From Datura wrightii (taxonomy: Eukaryota > Streptophyta > Magnoliopsida > Solanales > Solanaceae): a stretch of 64,000 nt of DNA. Positions 34,618 through 46,430 of the stretch are shown one piece after another. Position 1 is the stretch's first letter, and the number at the start of each line of letters is the position of its first letter. The position numbers and the translations under genes were made by a program. Location: the NCBI GenBank assembly GCA_035772735.1, contig JASDFA010000006.1:13348001-13412000 (forward strand), read 5' to 3'. A model generated the notes under the pieces. That model was given only the letters and a program-made list of their open reading frames with translations. It did no database searches and was not told the DNA's origin.

Positions 34618-37600
34618 AATTGTTCAAGCAACGACATTAATGAGATCACTATTCAACATTATTTCAAAAAAAATATCCTAGTTTTAATTAAATATAGCAG
34701 ATTGCATTTACTTAACGCTAGCTCTAACTCTTCAAAGTCTACTCTAGCCACATTAAATCTCTAATCAACTCTATAAAGAGTCAAATTTGGACAGCTAATA
34801 GGATTATCAATTAGTTAATATTTAATTAGTATAATATGAGATCAAAGATCTAGAATTGTAAGAAGTGTTGCCTATTGACTTCTTTAATTAAAGTGTTTTA
34901 GTGATGCATTTAGCCAACTGGCATTTGTTTGGATTTGACTTCTCTCTTTTATCTATTTAATTTGGTTTTTCATCTGTTTATTTATTTTTAGATTATTATT
35001 TATGTAAGTATTATTAGTAAGTTGCTCCCCTGAATCATCCCAAATTAAGTTGTAGATTAATTAATTTCTCCCCTTGAGTATGTTGTATTATAATATATTT
35101 TGATTCCATCATGAAATTTCCATGTGTAGATTATTTTTCCTCAATTAAGTATGTTGGAAAATAAAAGAAAGAAACAAATTATTGATAATATATAACTCCT
35201 GGAAATAACAGTGTATCTATAATTATATATATACACAATCATTTTCATCAAAGAAAACGGAGAAAATTACTTCAATGAAACCTCGTTATAATGACATTTA
35301 ATTACAGCCTAACTTTTTTCAGATTCGATTTTTTATATTATATTAATTCTCTATAACAATATTTTATCTATAACAATAGTGATGTTTAGTACAGCAGTAC
35401 ACTTTTTATAAAATTACTCCTCTATAACAGTCATACTCAAATATTTTGTAAAAACTATTATGTATAAAAATAAATATTAAAATATTAATATTTTAATATT
35501 TTAATTGTGAAGTGTGAATCTATTATTAATATTGTATATTGATTTGAATTCGTTATAAAATATAACTCATAAAATTGCAAATTTTGAATTCATCTTTATT
35601 TGAAGTAATACATAAAATAGTGTTTTAATTGATGGTGCTAAGGCCTAAAGGGTTGACAAACATTGTAGGACATTTAATATAAAGTCGTTATTTTTCAAAT
35701 TTATAATAAAAACTAGAAATATAGACAAACATGAGCATGGCTATTAATTAATTAGGACTAGTTATTAATTTTAGAAAATTTGAGTCAACATATCCAACTG
35801 GCTAGCTTGTTGGTTTTGACTCATCTTAAGTACTATAGTAAGGTGTTTCCTCGAATACTCAGTATATAAATTAATATATAGCAGTATGATATTATTTTTA
35901 ATGCTCATCTTATGATAAAATTAATTAAAGGATACATAATTAGTTTTGACATTAATTAATTGCTAAAATAGTCTGTATATGTACGTAATACGTACATGCA
36001 TGAGTACTGAACACAAGAGAACGTGTCCACGGCTGCATGATTAGTCGCCTTAATTAAACTAAATCTATCTCCTTAAATCGAAATTAAATAATTAATGATG
36101 GAGCAGTGTAAGAGGACAAACTTTATATATTTTACGTTTTATCAATCTTAATAAGAAGTAAAATATTATACAATTGCAATTCCATTATTCGAGTTAAATT
36201 ATTTTTTATGTGAATAAAAATAATGAGACTCAATTTTTTTAATTGATTTAGGTCTGAAAAGAGAATGCACAATTGAAATAAATAGCATTTAATCTATAAA
36301 AAAATACACAATTGATACTTCATTATTTATTTAAAGAATTAATTTTATTTTGCTAAAATGATAGAGTTCGAGTCATTTATTTAATTGGCTTGAAAAATAG
36401 AAATACAACCTTAAATAAATAATTGAGAGTTAATTATTATTATTTTTTATCATCACTTGCTTAAAAGAAAGTGTAGTCACTCTTTTTGCCATATAAAACT
36501 ATCAAATAAATAAATTTAAAGAAATAATTAAGACTACGGATAGTTTAAAAAAATTTATATAAAAAGTATAAAATTAAAAAAGATCTTCAGGTATACTATT
36601 TTTTAAAGTATAATTAATATTCACCTCAACTAACTATTATTTTACTCAAAACTTAAATAAAATTTATAGCGGGAGTGCTACATGACACTACGAAACAACC
36701 AAATTAAGCCTTATCTGTAAAGTATAAGAATGACTTGTGATGAAAGTGATTGCTAGCATAAAACTAACCCGTATAAAATGTGAAGTTAATCTTAATGATG
36801 TGAAAAGTTTTATAAAAGAATTGTATTGGCATCATTTAAAACAGATAATATCACATCGTATTTTGAACTATCCAATCTAACACTAATTCTTTATTTCTAT
36901 CCGTTCTAAAACTTATACATATTATACATCTATAGGTCTTTATAAACATTACGATGGACAAACTTTATAATTAAATAATAAAATTTATCTTTAATTTTAT
37001 TTAATAATGAATTATCAAAAATTCTATTAACCATGAATAATTTAGTAACAAATTAATAATGAAATTTATAGTTAATTCCGGTTTTTTTTAGCGTTTGAGT
37101 GTCAAAGTTGATTGAAATGAACGCTTGCTTGTCACCTACAGACAAGTTTCCAGCAATTAACTAAATGATAGGAATTTAATTTAAAGAAAGAAAATAAATA
37201 AAATGAACACTGTTTCAGTGGATTTGATAACATCATCTAATAAAAGGTGGTTTTGGAGTGATTTCCACTCCCACAAGTTGTAAAAAAAATAAGGAAAAGA
37301 AAGAAAAAGAACACTACAAGAAAATAACAATAATAATAATAATTATTATTATTATAACAACAATAATAATAATATGTGTGGGACCAAATTAAGAAAGAAG
37401 AAAATGCATTTTGATTTACTTTAATTTATTTATTTTGTTCCTTTACTTTCTGTATACCAAAATACAAACTGTGCATGCATGGTGCATGATATTAAATTAT
37501 CAAATCCCATCCCATCTTTCGTTGTCTTCCTTTTATATTTATATAAATATTATTTTAGGGTCAGGTTTGGGGGTTGGAGGTTGAATAATTTGTTATGTTC

Positions 37601-38461
37601 AGTCCAAATATGTGTGAGTTGACTTAGTGAAAGATGAAATTGTCTTGTTTTAATTAGTTTAGAAGCAAAATGATAGCCTTTTTTCCTATTATAAACATAT
37701 AAAAAGTTTTAAAATATCAAAATTTATTCGAAATCCATAAATCGAAAATTTTATTTTTTAGGGGGCGCATAGGATAAGAATTAAATAAGGAAATAATTGA
37801 ATCAATACTATTTGATGAACAGCAAGTTGCAAATAATCAATGTACAGTTAGATGGTTTTTGTTTTCTAGAAAACTTAGGACAGAATTCAGAACCCTGGTT
37901 TTGTCAGGCACATAGGAAATTTAATTTTTTTCTTTGTTTTGTATTAAATATTGTCCAATATTATTCTTACATGCATGTACAACAGAAATTGAATTTAATT
38001 TTGTGACATGATTTCAACAGAAGAATTTTACATATATAGCTGTAATGTTCATGCATGCCTTTAGTGTTGGTAGTCAAGTGTTTCCTCATCAATTATTATC
38101 TCCATATCATTTATATATAATGATTGATTTTCTCAAAAATGATTCTATATATGGATTCCCCTTTTTTTGGTGGTACTAGATTGACATTCTTTAGAAAGCA
38201 AAAAATACATATATACATGGTATTCTTTTTGAATTAAATTCAAAAAGAGTGCAATCTTATTTATATAGTGATTATGAAAAACGAATAAAGGAATCAAGAA
38301 TCTTTTCCATTGAAAAAAGAGAAATAATTAATTATTTCAAGATCGATTCAAATTGAATTGGTTTTTTTCTTCCTTTTATGGAATTGATGATTCACTAAAA
38401 CAAAATTCTAGTTAATGAATATACATATATCAATATAGAATATAAGGCGGTTTTAACTTAT
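34618..38461. other. Long AT-rich intergenic stretch
   Basis: No gene is supported over 3.8 kb. 35275-35470 carries CCTCGTTATAATGACATTTA and repeated CTATAACA motifs of the same family as 29440-29936. 37311-37372 has CACTACAAGAAAATAACAAT followed by (AAT)n/(ATT)n. The open frames at 34549, 37797 and elsewhere have no recognisable protein. Confidence 0.4.
37311..37372. repeat. CACTA-like terminus next to (AAT)n/(ATT)n
   Basis: CACTACAAGAAAA is the terminal motif of many plant CACTA elements. Here it is followed at once by a mirror-like AATAATAATAATTATTATTA run. No opposite end or subterminal repeat array was found, so it may be a fragment or chance. Confidence 0.3.
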
Positions 38462-38856
38462 TGAGAATATGACCTTAGATAGGAAGGCATGGAAAACACG
38501 GATTAGGATAGTAGGTTAATAGCTAGGTAGCAGCGCTTTGTCTTGTTGCCCGTTCATATTAGTAGTGGTAGTATTGCTCCTGTAGTTTCTTGTCCTTTGA
38601 TTTCTTATGCCTCGATTATTCTATTGTTTTGTTATAGTTTATGTTCTGCTACTATTTGTTGCTTTGTTATTATCTGTTATTTCTTGTACTTGTGTTACTT
38701 CTTTTTCTGAACTACTTTGAACTGTTCTTCTTCCTTAAGCTAAGGGTCTATCAAAAACAGTCTCTCTACCTCTAAGGTAGGGGTAAGGTCTGCATATTCT
38801 ACTCTCTTCAAATTTCACTTTGTAAGACTACACTAAATATGTTATTATTGTACATA
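38462..38856 (+). mobile_element. RTE-type LINE/SINE 3' end
   Basis: The first part translates as MTLDRKAWKTRIRIVG then stop, like the C-terminus of a Solanaceae RTE LINE frame. It is followed by an untranslated region with GCAGCGCTTTGTCTTGTTG, TCCTTTGATTTCTTATG, and the diagnostic CTACCTCTAAGGTAGGGGTA and AAGGTCTGCATATTCTACTC. It closes with ACTAAATATGTTATTATTGT, the decayed tail. This is the longest copy in the window; SINEs of the family share only the last part. Confidence 0.65.
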
Positions 38857-39456
38857 TATCTATACAACATGAAATTCAAGATATTTCATCTAGCTGTTTC
38901 TTAAAATGCAAATAGATCGAATTTCTCGTACTTGCCGTTTCTCATCCCTAGCTACCAAAAGTTGGAGGATGAGGATATTGTTGAGACCTGAAAAGTGAGC
39001 AAATGTCAATTCTACCAAAAAAGGAAGGGCATATCTCAAACTATTTGTCTCTTCCTTTTGGCAAATATTACACAAAAATCTCAACCATTTCCAATTGGGA
39101 AGCCAGAGAATCTTGCCTTATCACTATCCTTTTCCCTAATTAGTTGAAAAGATTACATAATATTATGGCAAAAAAATTAATGTGTCCTTATGCAAAAACA
39201 CGTCAGGCAATAGCTGTAACCAAGTATTTACTTTTTCAAAATAATGGTGCCACGTGTATGTATATAACTAATTATAAAAAATTAAGACAAATTTATTCAA
39301 ATTTGACTCCACTAATCCCCACTTTACTCTTACTATACTGGCCCTCTTATTTTTGTAATCACTATTGTGGCTAGCTATATGCTATATTAGGAGTAGCAAC
39401 TAAAGCAACTTCATATTGCACCAACATATTAATTTTAAAGCAATGAGTAAAATATA
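38857..39456. other. Intergenic DNA
   Basis: No gene is supported. Short frames at 38890-39084 (minus) and 39144-39374 (plus) have no recognised domain. Confidence 0.4.
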
Positions 39457-39613
39457 TCCCTTTCGTTCTATTTTAATTGTTAGGTAAAAAGAATTATTAT
39501 TGTATATTTTTAAAAAATTAACAGAGTTATATTAGTGAAATTACTATTCCTATTAATTTTTTCTTAATGAATGTGTAAATCTTATTTTAGCAATTAAAAT
39601 AAAACAGAGGGAG
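39457..39613. mobile_element. Stowaway-like MITE, 157 bp
   Basis: TCCCTTTCGTTCTATTTTAA at the left is mirrored by TTAAAATAAAACAGAGGGAG at the right. TA flanks both sides (39455-39456 and 39614-39615). Confidence 0.75.
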
Positions 39614-39919
39614 TATTATTACGTAAGTTTTGTTTTATAAGTTAAACTAGATTAATTTGGTTTCATAGGCCATATTACATATTATAATTATAATAAGTGT
39701 GTTTTCTGATGGCTAGTTGCATCTTTTTATATCTCCTCTGAATCTATATATAAGGATATTTGGGAACATCAAAATCTGAATAAATCCAAATTGAGTGTAC
39801 AGCTAGTCCACCAAATCTTAAAAGAGAGATTCAACATGAGCTAGCCTTTGTGTCATTATTTAAACCAATCTTGATGTAAAAAGAATAAATAAAAACAATA
39901 AGCGTAATATTTCAAACGA

Positions 39920-40800
39920 AAAATGATTAAAATGCCCCCCTTCAATTTATTGAATTTAATTTTTTTTTAAAATTTATTGAATTAAAAATATCCTCAACGT
40001 ATTAGAAATGACTCTAAAATTGTTTTCCTTCCATCTATTGGATCAAATTTACTGCTAACGTTGTTTTCAAACTTAAAATTGCACCTTCATTAATGGCGCA
40101 ATTATATAATATTTAATTAATTTTTTATTAAACACATTACTTTTATTTATTGGTCTACATATATAATATTTTAACTCAACTCATCTACGACCAGACCCAT
40201 CAGAAAACCCGTTTTAAGTTAACGCGATTAATCGATAAAATTTATTATTTATTCTTCTGTTTTCAACCAGTTGTTGTGCCAACAACTAAAGAAAAGAATG
40301 ACAAATAAATTGAAATAAAGTGAATATTTTGTTGTATGATTAATTCTTGTACTAATCCCATGAATGGTAGGAAGTTATCACACGAATTGTTTTAATCATC
40401 TGGATAGTTTTTTAATGATTTTATTTGTATTTATAGTGTGGGCAAGAATACGGAGAAATATTAAGATAAGTTGGTTGAAAATATGAGGTTTAAAATAACA
40501 ACTGTATCATGTGTTAATTTAAAATGGATTTGTGTTGGTTAGGTCATGGATGTGTTGGATTTTTTTGAGTTAGGTCAGAATTTTACGTGGATCATTAAAG
40601 AAAAAAATGTTTAATAAAAATTTAATTAAATATTTATTATGTAATTAATGAAAAGATAATTTTAAGTTTGAAAATAACGTTAGGAATAAATTTAATCAAA
40701 TAAAAAAAAAGGATATTTTTTTGAAATTTTTTTAATATATATAAAATAAAAAAAAGCATTGTTTTTTAAAAATCATTTTAGAAAAATTTCGGTTATAAAG
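39920..40800. mobile_element. Foldback element with arms of about 100 bp or more
   Basis: CTAACGTTGTTTTCAAACTT in the left arm (about 40035-40140) is inverted as AAGTTTGAAAATAACGTTAG in the right arm (about 40600-40700), and both arms continue into AATTAATTTTTTATTAAACA-type sequence. The ends beyond the arms are unclear. No gene lies inside. Confidence 0.6.
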
Positions 40801-41350
40801 GCAAACGTTATCCCAAAAAGAAAATAAAGTTGAAATATATTGGTCTGTCTGTTTACAAAGAAGTTTACTTCTTTTTTCTCTTTGTGTTGTCTTATTTTTA
40901 AATCATTACTCCTTTCCTGTATGATCCAAAGAGCTGCATGTACGAGAAGCCGCGTAGCAAAAGCTTGCTGTCATCTTCCTTTAAAAATAATTGATACTTT
41001 TGTCAAGTTCATTAATCATGTTAATTGTCCCTTTCCGATAAAAAAAAAAACATTAATCATGATAATTTAACTTAATAAGAGAATGATTCAAAATTTAAAA
41101 TTTCTCGAACAACTTAACCTTTACAATATTTAATATTGAATTCATCGTACTTTGAAAGTATAGCTTGAAATTTGTTCTTTGCTGAAATATTGTGATTATA
41201 TATATATATATTGCATTGAAATAGCTCCATTGCCGCTGGTCATCTATTATTGAATGATGTTCATATGCACTACAAGAAGCACAAGTGGATTCAATCCATG
41301 TATAAAACTATGGTTGATGGTTCAAATGTAGTGACCATTCATATGTTTTT
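40801..41350. other. Intergenic DNA
   Basis: No gene is supported. A CACTACAAGAAGCAC string at 41268 resembles a CACTA terminus but has no partner. Confidence 0.35.
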
Positions 41351-41370
41351 AGGGCTTATGGTTCGAGAAT

Positions 41371-41800
41371 CTAATCTTTCTTAGTGGCGAATGATGGGTT
41401 GTGCAGATTTTGTTGAGAGATTGCTAGACGCCAGTTTGGTGATGGGTGATGAGGACGGTGCGTTTTGTTGTTTGGAATGCTGTGAACGTCATGATTGTTG
41501 CGAGTTGGAAAATTGTTTAAAGAAGGTTTTTGTGTTACTAAAGCAATAATAGAGGCTTGGTTAGACTCTTTTATGCTTTTAAGCAAAAGCTCTTTGTTGA
41601 AAAGCTTATTGAACAGTTCTCATATGATAATGGGTGTATTTCGCGGTTGGATAACCGCTGAAATTAAATCATACTCAGACTCTAGACCGCTGAGCATTTT
41701 GATTGCAAGTTTGTCAAATAGAATAAGAGCTCAGACCGTTGCAAGTTTGCCAACAACATTCTTGATCTCGTGCCAGTACTATATCATAGTGCAATAATTT
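41371..41800 (-). pseudogene. Copia gag relic
   Basis: On the minus strand a decayed reading gives MLSGLESEYDLISAVIQPRN and, after a stop, ELFNKLFNKELLLKSIKESN, then an Asn/Pro/His-rich tail (RNNHDVHS, NKTHRPHHPSPNWRLAISQQ). This is the C-terminal half of copia gag, where a GLGPEYD-type motif and a DELYGKLL-type helix are followed by a low-complexity linker. No LTRs are seen beside it. Confidence 0.7.
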
Positions 41801-41835
41801 TATGTAATTGTAGATAAAGAGTTTTAGAGAGTATA

Positions 41836-42819
41836 GGCCTCATCTGTTTGCACTTAATGGTTTAGGCCTCAGGCCATTAGCGCATTTGTTTTTATTAAGA
41901 TTTAAACACTTATTAGGTCTGAATAGGTCTAAATCATTAACATCTAGAATAAAGTCTTAATATCATTAAGAGGTATGTTTGTGTGGATAATTTTCACCGT
42001 CACTATGTTCACAACCACCAACTACCACTATTAACCATCTCTATCATCACAATCACCACCACCACCATTACCATCGCCAACCATCGACCACCACCAGCCC
42101 TAACCACCTCTTCCACCATTTTCAACCACCATTACTATTGCTAACAATCACTGGCAATCACCACTGCTGCTAGCCATAACTTTTGGTCGTTACTATCTAT
42201 ACCGGCCACCTCTATCATTATAATTATATGCAATGTCACCACCAGCATCACCACTACCGTCATCACCGTTGTTGCCACCTCTACCACCACTGCGATCAAT
42301 TCCTACTTCCAACTATCATCACCATCATAAATAGCACCGCCGCCAACTACTACCAACGCATTCTTTAGCTACCGCCATCAACACCGCCTACTATTAACAT
42401 CAACCAACTTCACTATCTCAACCACCACTACCAATTGTCACCATCACGCCAGTCACTACAACACCAACCAACCCCACCATCATAACTATCACCATCATCG
42501 TTACTAGTAACTATCACCACCACAATTATTAGTTACTAACACCAATCATTACCACAACTATCACTATAAACTATTTCCACCATCACTAGATATTTTGTTT
42601 TTTTAATCAGATAACAAATGTATTTATTAAATTAATATTTTAATTATTTTTATTTGAATTGTAAATAATATATTTATAAATAAATAAAGTATGCACATCA
42701 GATGTTGAAAAACAAATAGTCTTAATCATTCAGTATTCAGATCTAGAGACAACATCTTAATCATTCAAATGTACATTCAGATTCAAACGTCTTAATCTTA
42801 ATGAAAACAAATGAGGCAT
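41836..42819. mobile_element. Foldback element with CAC/CAT-rich core
   Basis: The left arm (GGCCTCATCTGTTTGCACTT onward to about 41975) is inverted at the right (about 42690-42819, ending GAAAACAAATGAGGC), with TTAAGA and TCTGAAT motifs in both arms. The core is the trinucleotide-rich array 42000-42590. No matching target duplication was found. It is probably a hAT-related non-autonomous repeat. Confidence 0.55.
42000..42590. repeat. Degenerate CAC/CAT/CAA trinucleotide array
   Basis: For about 590 bp the plus strand is dominated by CAC, CAT, ACC and CAA triplets with almost no G, for example CACCACCACCATTACCATCG. Frames over it translate as His/Thr/Pro-rich nonsense. It is expanded simple sequence inside the foldback element and not a gene. 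Confidence 0.85.
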
Positions 42820-43802
42820 TAAAACCCTAGTATGTGATTTGTTCCCATGCAAATTATGTAGTGTGTCCCACGCTTTCTAGGAGGTGAAATTTTTAGTGAT
42901 TGCAGAAGTGATCGTTGGATCAATGGATGTCATTAAGGCATCACAGATCAATTGTTCCCGATGAAATTAGATTTTATACCTAAGATTAGGTATCATCTCT
43001 GAGTTGTCGACGGTAAAAATTTCTTATGGTGTTATCATGGTTTCATCTGGCTAACGGTAGAGTCTTGACCCAACATCAGAGACTCAACATGGGCCTTTCA
43101 GATTACAAAATTCGTTGGACCAATAAACTTTAAAGGAAGTTGGGAACTTGAGTTAAATAGAAACAGGTAGTTGGTTTTATCAAGAGGAATAATAATCTTG
43201 AATTCACCTAAGGTTGTTAAATAGTATGGACAACTAGATTTGGCCTGGTTTTGGGTTGGCTAAGGAGATGGGGTTTTAGGAGTTAGGGGATAGGGGAGGG
43301 GTAGGCCGCGTGTAGAGTTTTGGGTGTCCCAACTCAGTTAGGCCCAGTTTGTCACAGTATGGGTTGGTTAGTTGTTGTTGTTGTTGTTATTGTTAGTTTC
43401 TAGTCATTGCCCAATGACCATTTGGCCAAAATCAGCTATATTGTCCCTACCTCCCCCTCCCAAAATTTTATTTTAACCCCCAAGTTTATTAAATTATAAC
43501 TTAACCTTATTTTTAAACTATAAGTACCCCTTCATCCTTCTTCATTTTCCTACAATTCTCCCACAATTCTTTCATTCTTTCTCTCCAATTTGCTAATTAT
43601 CTAAGTGTTATCAAGTCCTTTTTTGAATTGATTCATTGTTTGGAGTAACTTTCAAGTTTCAAGATTTATATATGGCTTACAATTATAATCATTCGCTTTT
43701 ACGCAGACATTTGATACATTCGTTCCATCCCTTGATGTCTTTAATTCTAGTATTTATTTTATTTTAATTAAATTCTATATTTAATTTTATTTATTTTTAA
43801 TT
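42820..43802. other. Intergenic DNA and leader of the hAT relic
   Basis: No gene is supported from 42830 to 43400. 43430-43800 is probably the 5' flank of the hAT transposase relic that starts at 43803. Confidence 0.4.
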
Positions 43803-44149
43803 ATGGCTCCTAAGAAAGTATGGTGTTTGTCCGTCCCTTCACTCCCATTTACTGGAAAGAGTAGAAAAGGTGCTAGTTCTAGTAAATTTAATGTTTTAAC
43901 GTTAAAATTTAATTAAAAAACTTCTGAAGATTTTACCCTATTGATGCAATTTCCAGGACACAACCCTATGACTTTCATAATACAAATGATTTATTTGATA
44001 ATGAATTCTTAGAAAGAATTTATGGGAATCTTGAGAAATAAGAAGAGAAAGAATTAGGAGAAGAGGAAGAATTAAGAGAAGGTGAACTAGATGAAACGCC
44101 AGGTAGTCTAGTTACAAAAGCGTCAACTGGGATTCAATCTTAACTTAGT
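43803..44149 (+). pseudogene. hAT transposase relic, 5' part
   Basis: It begins MAPKKVWCLSV and, after frameshifts, continues DTQPYDFHNTNDLFDNEFLE and an acidic stretch (ELGEEEELREGELDETPGSL) typical of the region before the BED zinc finger in plant hAT transposases. Stops and frame changes break it. It continues at 51251 beyond the 7.1-kb insertion. Confidence 0.6.
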
Positions 44150-46249
44150 GTTGGTGTTATACCCAGAAGCCCAAAGATCAGACCCGGGACTTGAAACGGC
44201 AAAAAATTTAAAGAAACTGACACCAGGCACAGAACGAGTCGTGAGATGACCCGTTGGTGCAGCCCACGAGTTGTGATGTGACTCGTGCGGAGGCCAGGTG
44301 AGGAGTTTGGAAATTTGAGGAAAAGGATCCCCATGGGAGTGATGACTTGTGGTTAGGACCCACGATTGGTTAGGTCAGTCGTGGGGTGGGTGAGTAAGAA
44401 ATGAAAAGGGAGTGAGGCAGTGTACTTGACGGGAGACTCCACGAGTCATGGTCAGTCACCACGATTCGTAGGGAGGGTTGTGGTCAGCAATTTGGAAAAA
44501 ATTCAATATTGAGGAAATGTATGTAACGAATGGGGATCACGAATCGTTGTCACTAGGTAACGATCCGTTATGTCTCTCGTTAAGAGCCCAGAAGACTTGT
44601 TTAACAGTGTACCTCACGGGTCAAGCCACAAGTTTTGGCCACAAGGGATGAGTTGTTAGTTCACTGACCACGACCCGTTAGGTCACCCGTGGGGACTAAC
44701 ACTCAGTTTTTCCCTGCGAATTTTCAAGGGTATTTCAGTAATTTTCTACCCTATTAAACTTTAAACTACGTCGTTTTAGTCATGATTTCAGACTTAATAA
44801 TGGGGTTAAATGGTTTCCCCCCTCATTTCCACTCATCTTCAGAAAATATACCGTAAACTTTCCTCTCCAGAAGCTCTTAAGCAAGACTAGGGTTTTCCTC
44901 CATTGCAGCAGTCCAAGCTTCCTTCTTCAAGGAAATTCTAACTCAGGTATGTGAGAATTCAACAAGGAGATAGTTCTTCCCTTGTGTCCTCCAAAATCCT
45001 CCTCTAATTCTCTATAAAATCCTAGCCCTAAGTTTTTGAATGTGAAGGGAATACATGTAAATTTTCTTTGAATTCGCATAGAATGATATCCATGATTATT
45101 TTAGCCATGATTTCCATCAGCTCATGATTAAATTGATGTTATTCCCACAAAGTGAATTCTAGCCATGCAGATTTTCGAATGTTAAGAAATTCTTGATAAA
45201 GCTTCGTTTAGTTTAATCCATGCGGAATTATATTGTTATATTAATTATGGTTATTTTACACCAGTTAGTGATAATATTGATGCTTATCCCTGTGCATTGA
45301 GTTTAGCCCTAGTTCCCGAAGGTAGAACAGACTTGAAATTTTTGGCTAAAATGATAAACCTTGAAATTTTTCTTGATTATACTAGTGTGGTGAATTCCCA
45401 TATTACTTTATATGTTAAATTCTTAGTCAGACACATGGTTGTCTAGCTTTAGTCAAAATGTGAAAAAATTAATGTTAGTGAGAAATGTCAGCTAATCAAT
45501 TTGACTACATAATTTCCTGAGGTGTCAGTATTACCTCCCAATTATCTGAATCAGATTCAAAATTTAGTTTATTGGTCCATTAGGCGGTCATGACACTTTA
45601 GATATATAGTTCTGACCAGCCTTGGGACCCCATTTCAGATTTCAATTTGTTCTTAGACGATTACGATGCTTCTAGATAAGCAGTTCTGACCAGTCAAGAA
45701 CCCAGTTTCATAATCTGGTCCGATAAGACTCTCAGGGTACTTTCGGATATGTATCCATGACTAGTCTTTGGCCCCAGGTTCGAGCTATCAGCTTAGTATT
45801 CAGTTTTGAAATTATCTAGTGGGAGTAGGACTTAACACCGAGCGAACCGGGGTTCCAGTGCACCCAGGTTCCCAGAACTACATTGCCAGCATAGATTTCA
45901 GTATTTATTGGCCTGATTGGACCCTGGCTTTTATGATCACCCAATTCATGCCTTTATACCCTAGCAAGGTATATTGGGTCCTATCGGTGGGGTGTATACA
46001 TCGGACTCCACGTCTAGATCACGTGGTTATATGTCGGTTATAGATTCTCCCACTAGTCAGTTCAGTCTAGTCTCAATATAGTTCAACTTAGATCAGCATC
46101 CCAGACTTAGAACATGCTTTGACCATCAGACATGGTCTATCAGACCACCTCAGTTATTTCAGTTATTCAGTTCAGTAGTTTTATTTGGTCATCGCATGTC
46201 TTTTCAGTGCAACATTTTCTTTTTATTATTTTTTCTGTGTTATATTCCT

Positions 46250-46399
46250 TGTTGATACCCAATTTTGACCTCCCTACGCTCGTTTATGCTGCTTACATAT
46301 ATATGTATTTATTTTACCGTTTTAACGCAAATTTTCGACTTTCATCTATATATTTACAAAATAATTAATTATCGTAATATTGCGAGAATTATTTCAAAA

Positions 46400-46430
<31 letters not shown>

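Noticed and set aside
37311..37330. CACTACAAGAAA considered as a complete CACTA element end
   Set aside because: No partner terminus, no subterminal array and no 3-bp duplication could be found nearby. It is kept only as a low-confidence motif.
42183..42368. His/Tyr-rich open frame resembling a metal-binding peptide
   Set aside because: It is a translation of the CAC/CAT array; every triplet frame gives a similar low-complexity product.
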